From the NCBI GenBank assembly GCA_017632775.1, contig JAGBQR010000002.1, forward strand, positions 1 through 40,089: a stretch of 40,089 bases of DNA, written 5' to 3'. Shown in pieces: positions 32,673 through 40,089 of the stretch. This stretch comes from Oscillospiraceae bacterium. GTDB lineage: Bacteria; Bacillota; Clostridia; Oscillospirales; Oscillospiraceae. The translations under genes were made by a program, and so were the position numbers. Every line of letters starts with the position of its first letter. Position 1 is the first letter of the stretch. Below the pieces are notes generated by a model. It did not search any database and was not told the origin of the DNA. It saw nothing but the letters and a program-made list of their open reading frames with translations.

Positions 32673-34709
32673 TTATGCAGCATAGTCTGCATAGAGGATG
32701 GCACGGGAGAATCCCCAGAAGGGGCCTTCCTGATAATCCACGATGCTGTTCGGGAACACAGAGACATAGATGTTTGCATAGAGAGGAACCTGCGGGAGCA
32801 GATCGTTGTAACGAACGACGAACTGCTGCCACATATCGAGATAGGTGTCATAGTCACCCGGCTCAACACCGTAGACCATCTCCATGGAGAGTCTGTCGAG
32901 CTCTTCATCATAGCAATGGGTGGTGTTGTATCCTTCAAGGATATAGTCCTCGTTGGTGGTGAACTCGAAGGAGAAGTCATAAGCGCCGGAGTTCCAGCCG
33001 GTCGCCAGGTTGAACATGTTGTAGGTCGGGACGGAGTAATCACCGCCGAGGCCGTAGGCATCCTGACGATACATGTAGTTGAGCAGCTCGGGGAAGCTCA
33101 TGATGTTCTGCTTGAGCTCGATGCCAGCCTGCTTGGCAGCTTCGCCGTTGGCGAGCATGGTGGAGAGCAGGTCGGAAACGGAGTTGCCTTCGGAGGAAGC
33201 CCAGTTCAGGGTGGCGGACATGAGGAGCTTGCCGTCAACTTCAACGCAGAAGTCGCCGTAGTTCTCAGCCTCTTCCTTGGTCACTTCCTTATAGCGGACA
33301 AGGCCGGAGCCGTCCACATAATCGGTGCCGTCGGCATTGTAGACGAAGCCGATGCTCTTGAGGAGCTCAGCAGCGCCTTCGGGGTTGTAGTCATAGGTGT
33401 TCAGGTTGTTTGCAAGGAACTCCTTGGAGTCTTTGTACATGGTGAAGGCAGTGCAGTAAGGACCATGGACAACGCCGCCCCAGCCTGCGCAGAAGGTGTT
33501 TGCAAACTCGTTGCGGTCAAGGCACATGGCAACTGCCTGACGGAACTCTTTCCACTGGGCAGGGCCGAGGTCGCAGCCGAATGCGAAGTAGCCGTAGCCG
33601 GCGCGGTCATAGCGGCAGTAGTCGCTGTCGATCTCGCCGCCTTCGATCATGTCGATGAGGGCGTTGACCTGAGCACCGTCGGCGATGCCGGAGTAGAGTT
33701 CGATACCGCCGGTGGCGATGGTATCAAGGATGGTCTCGTCCTCAGCGCGGACGATGACGATCTTCTTGATGGCGGGTTTCTGTCCCTGGAAGTCGCCGCA
33801 GTAGTTCGGGTTGATCTCCAGAGTGACTTCGGTGGCTGCCTTGTCAAAATTCACAAGGTTGTAGGGGCCGGCCGTGACACGGTCGGAAGTGGCATACTGA
33901 GCAGCGGTGACATAGTCGGCAACGTTGTCCTTGGTGAACTCAAGGCCGTTGTCGTTGACGAGGTAGGCACCCTCGCCGTCATCGGCAACATGCCAGCCGG
34001 GGCCGAACCAGTAGTCAAGGTTGACTGCACGGGCGCCGAAGTTGGCAAGCTCATAGTAGTAAGGCAGGTAGTTGACACCGTCATAGCCGGTGGCGAGCAT
34101 GCTGAAGGAGAAGGAGTAGTCACCCAGGAGACGGATGCCGGCCAGATAATTCACATCGCCGTTCTTGTAGTCCGGGCCGCCGGGGATCTGGTTGTAGGCT
34201 GCGGAAACAGTTCCCATTTCCTTGCCGGCAGGGCTGATGACGAAGAGCGTCCATGCGAGGAAGTTCTCGGCGGTGATGGGATCACCGTTGTTGAACACGA
34301 GGCCTTCGTTGATCTCAAAGGTGTAGGTGACGTTGCCGTCTTCATCCTCGGAGCGCTCGTAGCTTTTAACTACGCTCTCGTTGATGACATAGTCGCCGCC
34401 CTCGTTGGAGGTAACGGTAACGCAGTCATCGGTGAGGGTGATGACATCCTGGTCCGTGGCGTTGATGGAGCTGGTGAAAGCGCCATAGGCCCAGTCGCCG
34501 TTCGGCTCGGTGGAAGTACCGATGATGACGTCTTCCTTGACGGGCTTGGCCGGAGCCTCTTCCGCCTTCGGAGCATCTTCGGTTTTCGGAGCTTCTGCTG
34601 CAGGTGCTTCGGACTTCGGAGCATCAGTCGCAGGAGCTGCCGTGCTTCCGCATGCGCAAAGAGCAAAGATCATTGCGAGTGCGAGAAGCAGTGCGAGATA
34701 CTTTTTCAT
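32673..34709 (-). CDS. Oligopeptide-binding lipoprotein, OppA/DppA type (SBP family 5)
   Basis: A 678-residue extracellular substrate-binding protein, longer than the roughly 520-600 usual in the family. The signal peptide ends at lipobox ALCA-C20, followed by an Ala/Pro/Glu/Lys linker to about residue 60. Family-5 features: YTFEINEGLVFNNGDPITAENF, SDRVTAGPYNLVNFDKAATEVTL and FRQAVAMCLDRNEFANTF, ending in a C-terminal lobe with VRYNDLLPQVPLYANIYV. AGGAGG precedes the ATG at 34709. It is the first gene of the operon with OppB, OppC, OppD, OppF and a small membrane protein. The peptide or other ligand cannot be deduced. Confidence 0.93.
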   Translation of the reverse strand: MKKYLALLLALAMIFALCACGSTAAPATDAPKSEAPAAEAPKTEDAPKAEEAPAKPVKEDVIIGTSTEPNGDWAYGAFTSSINATDQDVITLTDDCVTVTSNEGGDYVINESVVKSYERSEDEDGNVTYTFEINEGLVFNNGDPITAENFLAWTLFVISPAGKEMGTVSAAYNQIPGGPDYKNGDVNYLAGIRLLGDYSFSFSMLATGYDGVNYLPYYYELANFGARAVNLDYWFGPGWHVADDGEGAYLVNDNGLEFTKDNVADYVTAAQYATSDRVTAGPYNLVNFDKAATEVTLEINPNYCGDFQGQKPAIKKIVIVRAEDETILDTIATGGIELYSGIADGAQVNALIDMIEGGEIDSDYCRYDRAGYGYFAFGCDLGPAQWKEFRQAVAMCLDRNEFANTFCAGWGGVVHGPYCTAFTMYKDSKEFLANNLNTYDYNPEGAAELLKSIGFVYNADGTDYVDGSGLVRYKEVTKEEAENYGDFCVEVDGKLLMSATLNWASSEGNSVSDLLSTMLANGEAAKQAGIELKQNIMSFPELLNYMYRQDAYGLGGDYSVPTYNMFNLATGWNSGAYDFSFEFTTNEDYILEGYNTTHCYDEELDRLSMEMVYGVEPGDYDTYLDMWQQFVVRYNDLLPQVPLYANIYVSVFPNSIVDYQEGPFWGFSRAILYADYAA

Positions 34710-34826
34710 TCTTTTTCCTCCTATTAATTATAATAGACAGATCTATCTGAACAGGGCCGGAGCCCTCGTTCACAAAAGGAAAGGCACAGCCCGCGCCGTG
34801 CACTCTTGCGGTATTCCCGGTATACG

Positions 34827-34842
34827 ATTTAAAGCGCTTTCC
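34827..34842. promoter_or_regulatory. cre-like palindrome in the leader of the oligopeptide operon
   Basis: TTTAAAGCGCTTTCC contains the palindrome AAAGCGCTTT, as in CcpA-binding cre sites, and lies about 16-30 bases downstream of the -10, where it could act as a roadblock. The outer TG/CA positions of the consensus are poor. Confidence 0.35.
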
Positions 34843-34857
34843 GGAAAGATATAGGAC

Positions 34858-34886
34858 ATTATAGCATCACGAAAATGCTATTGCAA
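34858..34886 (-). promoter_or_regulatory. Promoter of the oligopeptide ABC operon
   Basis: TTGCAA (34881-34886), 17 bases and TATAAT (34858-34863) on the minus strand, with a 5' leader of about 142 bases. The gene-free interval 34710-34986 also holds the cre-like site and the ispE terminator. Confidence 0.7.
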
Positions 34887-34930
34887 GAACAAACTGTTCA
34901 AACATTACGAAACACAGCGCTCATTTTTGT

Positions 34931-34966
34931 AAAAAACGGCAGAAACCTTTCTCCTGTTTCCGCCGT
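34931..34966 (-). terminator. Terminator of the GH13-ispE operon
   Basis: On the minus strand an 11-bp stem with one mismatch (34956-34966 with 34936-34946) is followed by TTTTTT (34931-34936). Confidence 0.8.
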
Positions 34967-34986
34967 CCTGTTTCATATAGGTTCAC

Positions 34987-35856
34987 CTATGCGAGCGGGC
35001 CGACGTTCCCGCAGACCGCAGCGAGGCGATGATCCCCCTTCATTTCCGATACCGCTGTTTCCGCTGTCTTCTGTGACTCGAACACGGCAAACACCGCAGA
35101 ACCGGTCCCGGTCATGAGCGCCCCCATGGCGCCGCAGTCCATCAGCCGGCCTTTGATCTCCGCGACGGTCCGCATTCGGCGGTCGTCCACGTCTTCGAAT
35201 ACATTGTACATCCTGCGGCAGACCCCGGACAGGTCTCCGTTTTCCACCGCCTGGACCAGTCCCTGTGTGTCCGGGTGACAGCGTATCTTTTTCCCGTCCA
35301 GTTTCCGGAACAGTTCCGGGGTGGAAATGGAAAAATGCGGCATGATGATCCCGTACCAGCATTCCGGCATGGACGGCAGCCGGGTGAGGATCTCTCCCCG
35401 TCCCGAGGCCAGCATGGTCCCGCCCAAAGTGCAGAAAGCCACATCCGAGCCCACCTGTTCGGCCGCCCGGACCAGTCCTTCGCGATCCAGCGGCATCCCG
35501 TACAGCCGGTTGAGCGCGCGCAGGACCGCTCCTGCATCCGCTGATCCTCCGGCAAGACCTGCTCCTACAGGGATCTTTTTCCGGATGCTGATGCGCAGTC
35601 CTTCCTCTGCGATGCCGCTTTCCCGGAAGAACACGCCTGCCGCCCGGACGGCAAGGTTCCGTTCATCCCCCGGGATATACTCCAGATTTGTAGACGCACG
35701 GATCCCCTGCCCGTCGGTCCGCTCGATGCTGACCTCGTCCGTAAGGCTCACCGTCTGCATGATCATGACCATGTCATGATATCCGTCGGGGCGCTTCCCG
35801 AGCACATCCAGCGATATATTCAGTTTGGCACAGGCCTTTTCCCTTATCTCATCCAA
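34987..35856 (-). CDS. ispE: IspE, 4-diphosphocytidyl-2-C-methyl-D-erythritol kinase, TTG start
   Basis: A 289-residue GHMP kinase that phosphorylates the 2-hydroxyl of CDP-methylerythritol in the non-mevalonate isoprenoid pathway. Lys11 (KLNISLDVLGKRPDGYHD) and Asp138 (GSDVAF) match catalytic positions; the ATP loop is PVGAGLAGGSADAGA (96-110). The TTG at 35856 has GAGGG about nine bases upstream. An ATG at 35852 is out of frame and meets a stop after two codons. The start overlaps the end of the GH13 gene by eight bases. Confidence 0.94.
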   Translation of the reverse strand: MDEIREKACAKLNISLDVLGKRPDGYHDMVMIMQTVSLTDEVSIERTDGQGIRASTNLEYIPGDERNLAVRAAGVFFRESGIAEEGLRISIRKKIPVGAGLAGGSADAGAVLRALNRLYGMPLDREGLVRAAEQVGSDVAFCTLGGTMLASGRGEILTRLPSMPECWYGIIMPHFSISTPELFRKLDGKKIRCHPDTQGLVQAVENGDLSGVCRRMYNVFEDVDDRRMRTVAEIKGRLMDCGAMGALMTGTGSAVFAVFESQKTAETAVSEMKGDHRLAAVCGNVGPLA

Positions 35857-37528
35857 ACAGATAGACCCTCACTTCATACGGCCTCATCGTGAAGCCGTTC
35901 GCTACGATATAATTGTATTCATAATTCGTAAACACCGGTTCCGCTCTGTCCAGCCGCAGTTCCTCCGGCGCTTCGAAGCGCACCGTCTCTGATGTGAAGG
36001 AACATACGACCAGAAGCTTCTTTCCCTCGAATTCCCGCAGATACGCATAGATCTTGTCGCTGTCCGGACAGATCTCCCGGTAATCGCCATAGATCGCGAC
36101 CGGTTCCTCCAGCTTGAAACGGACAAGCCTCCGGTAGAAGTTCAGCAGGGAATCCGGATCGTCATTCTGCGCCGCCACATTGATCTCCCGGTAATTCGGG
36201 TTTACAGGGAACCATGGCTCCGCTTCGGAGAAACCCGCGTTTCTCCCGCTGTCCCACTGGACCGGGGTCCGTGCATTGTCCCGGCTGGACTCATTGACCA
36301 TTTTCATGACCCTTTTCTTCGGGAGAAACCGCATGGCCACTTTGGCGTTGTTGATCGTCTGAACATCCGCATAGGACTCCAGGTCCGGCATTTCGATATT
36401 CAGCATGCCGATCTCCTGGCCCTGATAGATAAAAGGCGTGCCCCGCTGCAGCATATACATGGCTGCCAGCATCTTTCCGCTCTCCACGGGGTAGTCTTCA
36501 CTGCCGTAACGGCTGATGATGCGGGCGTGATCGTGGTTTTCGATATACAGCGCGTTCCACGCCTTGCCGTACAGCTTCTGCTGCCATTCGGAGAAGGCCC
36601 GCTTCATCTTTTTCAGATTGAACGGTCTCCGCAGCATATCCGTCATGAAGCAGTCGGCCTCCATATGATTGAAGGCGATCATCTCATCCAGCACGCGGTC
36701 CGGTCCGTCGCTGAGATACTTCAGTGCGGTGTCCGCACTTGTGAGGGGACTCTCCCCTACGACAAAACAGTCATAGCGGTCAAGCACGTCGTTCTTGAAT
36801 TCCCGCAGATATTCGAGTGCTTCCGGCCGGTTGGAAAAATGCTTCATCCCGTTGGCCACGGGAAGTTTCGGATAGGAGTTGGGCAGTCCCGGCGTTTTCC
36901 CGATAAAGGTGATCACGTCCTCGCGGAATCCGTCCACGCCCATATCCAGCCAGAAGCGCATGATATCCTTGACCTCCTCCCGAACAGCAGGATTTGCCAT
37001 GTTGAGATCCGGCTGCTTACGGGCAAACAGGTGGAGATAGAACTCCCCCAGGTCTTTATCATATTCCCAGGCTTCCCCCTCGAAAATGCTCATCCAGTTG
37101 TTCGGAGGCAGGATGCGCGATCCCTTCAGGATGCCCTTTCTCCAGATGTAATAATCGTGATACGGATTGTCCGCACTTTTCCGGCTTTCCCGAAACCACG
37201 GGTGTTCGTCAGACGTATGGTTGACCACAAGATCCATAAACACCCGCATCCCCCGCTGATGTGCCCCGTCCAGGACCTGTTTGAATACGTCCAGATTCCC
37301 GTAGTCCGGATGGATGTTCCTGTAGTCGGAGATATCATATCCGAAATCCGCGTTCGGGGACGGATAAATCGGAGAGAACCAGATCGCATTGACGTTCAGG
37401 CTGCGTATATAATCCAGCTTCGAGAGCACGCCCCATAAATCGCCGATCCCGTCTCCGTTTCCGTCGCAGAAGCTTCGGCACCAGATATGATAGACGGCCA
37501 TTTCCTTATACCAGCTGTGTCCGTTCAT
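35849..37528 (-). CDS. GH13 alpha-glucosidase / oligo-1,6-glucosidase (cytoplasmic)
   Basis: A 559-residue enzyme without a signal peptide, similar in length and motifs to subfamily-31 members such as oligo-1,6-glucosidase, alpha-glucosidase and trehalose-6-phosphate hydrolase. Region I is DLVVNHTSDEH, region II GVDGFREDVI with nucleophile Asp204, region III FVVGESP with acid/base Glu259, and region IV IENHDHARI with Asp333. The tail after about residue 470 is the usual C-terminal beta domain. AGGAGG precedes the ATG at 37528. It is likely to split imported maltodextrins or isomalto-oligosaccharides. The operon partner ispE has no evident functional link. Confidence 0.93.
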   Translation of the reverse strand: MNGHSWYKEMAVYHIWCRSFCDGNGDGIGDLWGVLSKLDYIRSLNVNAIWFSPIYPSPNADFGYDISDYRNIHPDYGNLDVFKQVLDGAHQRGMRVFMDLVVNHTSDEHPWFRESRKSADNPYHDYYIWRKGILKGSRILPPNNWMSIFEGEAWEYDKDLGEFYLHLFARKQPDLNMANPAVREEVKDIMRFWLDMGVDGFREDVITFIGKTPGLPNSYPKLPVANGMKHFSNRPEALEYLREFKNDVLDRYDCFVVGESPLTSADTALKYLSDGPDRVLDEMIAFNHMEADCFMTDMLRRPFNLKKMKRAFSEWQQKLYGKAWNALYIENHDHARIISRYGSEDYPVESGKMLAAMYMLQRGTPFIYQGQEIGMLNIEMPDLESYADVQTINNAKVAMRFLPKKRVMKMVNESSRDNARTPVQWDSGRNAGFSEAEPWFPVNPNYREINVAAQNDDPDSLLNFYRRLVRFKLEEPVAIYGDYREICPDSDKIYAYLREFEGKKLLVVCSFTSETVRFEAPEELRLDRAEPVFTNYEYNYIVANGFTMRPYEVRVYLFG

Positions 37529-37579
37529 TCCGTGGATCCCTCCTGTCCCGTCTTTCGCTCTCCGCTTTTTTCGGATATG

Positions 37580-37608
37580 ATTCTACCACAGACCATCTGA
37601 AATCACAA
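37580..37608 (-). promoter_or_regulatory. Promoter of the GH13-ispE operon
   Basis: TTGTGA (37603-37608), 17 bases and TAGAAT (37580-37585) on the minus strand, about 45 bases before the ATG. Confidence 0.65.
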
Positions 37609-37640
37609 TCGCTCCTGCGGCAGCTTCTTCACCCGCTTTG

Positions 37641-37669
37641 TTGACTTTTGCAGTCTTTTATTGTAGTAT
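37641..37669 (+). promoter_or_regulatory. Promoter of the Ig-like surface protein gene
   Basis: TTGACT (37641-37646), 17 bases and TAGTAT (37664-37669), about 83 bases before the ATG at 37759. Confidence 0.6.
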
Positions 37670-37758
37670 TCACCTGCATTCAAGCCGATACAGTTTCCAA
37701 AATTCCCCGAAAACAGCAGCTGCTTCGTTTTCGGACAACCTTTCGGAAAGGATATGAC

Positions 37759-39528
37759 ATGAAAAAACGGTTTGCAGCCGGTATCCTTATTCTTCTGCTT
37801 TCCGTCCTTCTCTCCGTCTCCGCTTCTGCGGATTCCTGGCCCGCTTTCGGCAGTGCCCCGGCTGGTGTGAGTTACAACCAGCCTGTTACCGAAGCCGATG
37901 GAGCCTTGACCCTCGCGCTTTATGACGAGAATGGGGACGGCATGCCCGAAACGGCACTCCCCGCAGGGCTTCAGATCGAGGCAGAAGCAGAGCCATCCAC
38001 GGGTCTCAACCGCTATTATCTCCGCGGCCTTCCCTCGGTCGCCGGTGATTATTCCTTCGTTCTTCTGGCGCAGTTCCCCAACGGGACTTCGGAGCTCCTG
38101 CACTGCACGCTCCGCATCGACCCCGCGATCCCCGCGGTCTCTTCCAGTCCTGACGTGGTGTGCGGCACCGAAGATGCCGCCACGGTCTCGGTGGCCGCTT
38201 CCGTTCCGGACGGGGGGGCTCTGAGTTATCAGTGGTACGTGAACACCATCCCTTCCGTTGACGGAGGGATGGCCGTAATCGGAGCGGTCACTCCGGTTTA
38301 TACCGTTCCCGTGAACGAAGCCGGCGATTACTATTATTACTGCACGGTGGCCAACAATAACAACGGTGCGGTCGCCGCCGCCTCTTCTCCCGTGATCCAT
38401 GTTCTTGTGCGCGGCGTCACGGCTATCGACGTTCTCTCCATGCCGGTGGTCACGCAATATCATGAAGGTGACGCGCTGAACATTCTCGGTCTGCAGATCC
38501 AGGCCACCTATTCCGACGGGACCACGGCTGTTGTGTCCGATCCTTCCGCACTGGGGATCTTTCCCCTTATGCTGAACACCGCCGGCGAACAGGATATCAC
38601 GGTAAGCTATCACGGGAAGATCTGCAAGTTCCGCGTCCTTGTGGAGGCTTCGAAAGATCTGGTGGAAGTGGTCCATCTCCCCAACCGCACGACCTATGAG
38701 GTCGGCGATACCGTCGACATGACCGGACTGATTCTGAAGCTCACGCACAGGGGGGTCGAGACCCTGATCACGGATGGTTTCACCTGGTCGCCGCGGATCG
38801 TGACGGCGGAAGGCTCAAGGCCCATCACCGTTATCCTTTCCGACGGGAACTCCACCACCTTCAATGTTTCGGTATCCGCCGCAAAGAAGGACCAGAGCAT
38901 CCGTATCGATACTCTTCCGGCCAAGATTGTCTACAAAGTCGGTGAATCGCTCGATACGACCGGCATGATCCTGAGCGTCGTCACGAACAAGGACTCCCGC
39001 ACTGTGGATGCCGGCTATACCTGCACTCCGAGCCGCTTTACCGAAGCCACTGAAAGCCAGACCGTTACCGTCCGTTACGGCAGTTTCACCGCCGTCTTCA
39101 CAGTTCGGGTCGAGGCCGAGGAAGCGGTCCAGCCGGCTCCTGTTCCGACCCCGAAGGTCACTGCCGCTCCCGTCTCTCCGTCCCAGACGACTGTTCCTGT
39201 GCGGGTCACCCCCTCCCCCGCGGAAAACGCCGGTGACCGCGCCCCCTTCCTGATCGTTTTCATCGCCGTCACCATCGCCCTCGCGGCTCTGGCAGGCGCC
39301 ATCGTATACCTGTACATGCTCCGTCTCCGAAAACAGGCGAAGGACTCCCCGGAATCCGGGAAGAGCGAAACTGCAGACAATGCGGACATCCCGCCTGCGG
39401 AACCGGCGGAAAAAGATCCGGAGACGCCTGAGGAAGGGACAGATTCCGGGTCTGTGCACTACAGCAGCGTGGAACCGGAGAAAAAAGACTACTTTGAAGG
39501 TCTTTTTGACGATAAGGAACCAAAATGA
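37759..39528 (+). CDS. Surface protein with Ig-like domains, one membrane helix and acidic tail
   Basis: A 589-residue type-I membrane protein. The signal peptide is about residues 1-24 (SASA-D). After an N-terminal beta region, an Ig-like domain (LSYQWYVNTIPSVDGG, GDYYYYCTVANNN) is followed by three bacterial Ig-like (Big_3-type) repeats, each with a YxxGDxxDxTGLxL pattern: YHEGDALNILGLQI, YEVGDTVDMTGLIL and YKVGESLDTTGMIL. A Pro/Thr linker leads to a membrane helix (about 499-521), then a 65-residue tail rich in Glu/Asp/Pro ending FEGLFDDKEPK. There is no sortase motif. The ATG at 37759 is preceded by AAAGGA. The role is presumably cell-surface adhesion or structural; no enzyme motif is seen. 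Confidence 0.85.
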   Translation: MKKRFAAGILILLLSVLLSVSASADSWPAFGSAPAGVSYNQPVTEADGALTLALYDENGDGMPETALPAGLQIEAEAEPSTGLNRYYLRGLPSVAGDYSFVLLAQFPNGTSELLHCTLRIDPAIPAVSSSPDVVCGTEDAATVSVAASVPDGGALSYQWYVNTIPSVDGGMAVIGAVTPVYTVPVNEAGDYYYYCTVANNNNGAVAAASSPVIHVLVRGVTAIDVLSMPVVTQYHEGDALNILGLQIQATYSDGTTAVVSDPSALGIFPLMLNTAGEQDITVSYHGKICKFRVLVEASKDLVEVVHLPNRTTYEVGDTVDMTGLILKLTHRGVETLITDGFTWSPRIVTAEGSRPITVILSDGNSTTFNVSVSAAKKDQSIRIDTLPAKIVYKVGESLDTTGMILSVVTNKDSRTVDAGYTCTPSRFTEATESQTVTVRYGSFTAVFTVRVEAEEAVQPAPVPTPKVTAAPVSPSQTTVPVRVTPSPAENAGDRAPFLIVFIAVTIALAALAGAIVYLYMLRLRKQAKDSPESGKSETADNADIPPAEPAEKDPETPEEGTDSGSVHYSSVEPEKKDYFEGLFDDKEPK

Positions 39529-39557
39529 TCTTTTAACGGGATCCCATGCCTCTTCCG

Positions 39558-39595
39558 GTGCCTGCCCGTTTCCTGCGGGCAGGCACTTTTTCTTC
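39558..39595 (+). terminator. Terminator of the Ig-like surface protein gene
   Basis: A perfect 11-bp stem (39558-39568 with 39576-39586) followed by TTTTTCTTC. Confidence 0.9.
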
Positions 39596-39614
39596 TTTTC
39601 TTTTCGAAAAATTA

Positions 39615-39644
39615 TTGACATCCGGTCCGGGCATATGCTATTAT
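39615..39644 (+). promoter_or_regulatory. Promoter of the tRNA cluster
   Basis: TTGACA (39615-39620), 18 bases and TATTAT (39639-39644), about 48 bases before tRNA-Gly. Confidence 0.7.
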
Positions 39645-39691
39645 CTTTTGGCTAACGGGTAGAATCCCGCCGGCGATCAGCAAGAAAGCCT

Positions 39692-39765
39692 GCAGGTGTA
39701 GTTCAATGGTAGAACACCAGCCTTCCAAGCTGGATACGTGGGTTCGATTCCCATCACCTGCTCCA
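39692..39765 (+). tRNA. tRNA-Gly (TCC)
   Basis: A complete cloverleaf: acceptor GCAGGTG/CACCTGC, anticodon stem CCAGC/GCTGG with loop CTTCCAA (anticodon TCC), T-arm GTGGG/CCCAT with TTCGATT, discriminator T and an encoded CCA at 39763-39765. It is the first tRNA of the cluster. Confidence 0.95.
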
Positions 39766-39788
39766 ACCTTCCCTTGCAAGGCAGATAT

Positions 39789-39865
39789 GCGCCAATAGCT
39801 CAGCAGGATAGAGCAACTGCCTTCTAAGCAGTAGGTCAGGGGTTCGAATCCCTTTTGGCGTGCCA
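39789..39865 (+). tRNA. tRNA-Arg (TCT)
   Basis: Acceptor GCGCCAA pairs with TTGGCGT (first pair G-U), anticodon loop CTTCTAA gives TCT, T-loop is TTCGAAT, discriminator G and encoded CCA at 39863-39865. Confidence 0.95.
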
Positions 39866-39870
39866 AGCGT

Positions 39871-39912
39871 TATGCCAGGAGGATTCCGTTTCGAATTCCT
39901 CTTGGCATACGA
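39871..39912 (+). repeat. Inverted repeat containing a degenerate copy of the tRNA-Arg 3' end
   Basis: Positions 39889-39912 match the T-arm and acceptor 3' half of the preceding tRNA-Arg (39842-39865) at 18 of 24 bases. The same segment pairs with 39871-39886 (TATGCCAGGAGGATTC) to form a hairpin with a few mismatches. Confidence 0.5.
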
Positions 39913-39933
39913 AAAACCTCAGCGGTTCATAAT

Positions 39934-40010
39934 GGTGGGATTAGCTCAGTTGGTAGAGCACCGGATTGTGGTTCCGGGTGTCGTGGGTTCGAGCCCCATA
40001 TCCCACCCCA
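39934..40010 (+). tRNA. tRNA-His (GTG)
   Basis: Acceptor GTGGGAT/ATCCCAC with the extra 5' G (-1) at 39934 opposite discriminator C, anticodon loop TTGTGGT (GTG), T-loop TTCGAGC and encoded CCA at 40008-40010. Confidence 0.95.
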
Positions 40011-40045
40011 CTTTTTTCCGTTGAGGCATCTGCCGGATCCTATAT

Positions 40046-40089
40046 TGGGATGTAGTGTAATGGTAACACACCGGACTTTGACTCCGATA
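40046..40089 (+). tRNA. tRNA-Gln (TTG), partial at the right edge
   Basis: The 5' half matches tRNA-Gln: TGGGATGTAGTGTAATGG, D-arm and anticodon arm CCGGA-CTTTGAC-TCCG with anticodon TTG. The 3' half is beyond the window. Confidence 0.9.

Noticed and set aside
32916-34727. Long plus-strand open frame (603 codons) opposite the OppA-type gene
   Set aside because: An antisense shadow caused by codon bias of the lipoprotein gene; composition is low-complexity Val/Gly/Ala and no SD is present.
39692-40089. tRNA cluster as an integration site of a mobile element
   Set aside because: No integrase, att-type direct repeat at a distance or mobile-element gene is visible in the window; the short tRNA-like copy at 39889-39912 alone is insufficient.

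Overview
The window looks like a chromosomal segment from a GC-rich, anaerobic, gut- or rumen-type member of the Clostridia (Firmicutes). Supporting this are a partial MurT, HemZ, DegV, CarD-family, RidA and NAGPA-type genes, lipoprotein ABC binding proteins, sigma-A promoters, intrinsic terminators and tRNAs with encoded CCA. I cannot name the genus. No rRNA, CRISPR array, insertion sequence, integrase or phage gene is visible.

Layout. 1-2.1 kb (minus): 5' part of murT and an M3 oligoendopeptidase. 2.2-4.4 kb (plus): a DUF1097-like membrane protein and an exported cysteine-repeat protein with one membrane helix. 4.5-4.8 kb: a compact unit with promoter, 9-codon ORF and hairpin. 4.9-10.2 kb (minus): an alpha-glucan-type sugar ABC operon (binding lipoprotein, MalF, MalG, MsmK/UgpC ATPase). 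10.4-12.7 kb (minus): two unknown membrane proteins and a GH53 endo-galactanase lipoprotein, divergent from a GH13 amylase lipoprotein (12.8-14.5 kb, plus). 14.5-17.5 kb (minus): membrane Pro-rich protein, Nth and M32 carboxypeptidase. 17.7-18.9 kb (minus): a second, stand-alone MsmK-type ATPase. 19.3-20.3 kb (plus): RidA and an RluA-type pseudouridine synthase. 20.4-22.5 kb (minus): NAGPA-domain protein, small membrane protein, zinc-ribbon Nudix hydrolase. 22.6-23.5 kb (plus): DegV. 23.6-26.0 kb (minus): HemZ and a uridine-kinase-like enzyme. 26.1-26.6 kb (plus): CarD-family regulator. 26.8-34.7 kb (minus): an oligopeptide ABC operon. 35.0-37.5 kb (minus): GH13 alpha-glucosidase and IspE. 37.8-39.5 kb (plus): a surface protein with Ig-like domains. 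39.7 kb to the end: tRNA-Gly, tRNA-Arg, tRNA-His and the start of tRNA-Gln.

How the parts fit. Secreted GH13 and GH53 lipoproteins would cut polysaccharide at the cell surface, the MalEFG-type transporter would import oligosaccharides, and the cytoplasmic GH13 would finish hydrolysis. MsmK-type ATPases are often shared among sugar importers, so the lone copy could energise transporters elsewhere. The Opp system together with the M3 and M32 peptidases suggests peptide scavenging.

The most unusual object is the oligopeptide transporter. Its OppC-type permease carries about 280 extra residues that read as seven RCC1-like blades in the extracytoplasmic loop before the conserved LGTDxLGRD motif. 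Its OppF-type ATPase carries about 170 extra, partly coiled-coil residues between Walker A and the Q-loop. The operon ends with a small extra membrane protein. Other points of interest are overlapping back-to-back promoters at 12.7 kb, two probable leaderless transcripts, the 9-codon transcript at 4.6 kb, and a sugar-binding lipoprotein with a fused starch-binding-like module.
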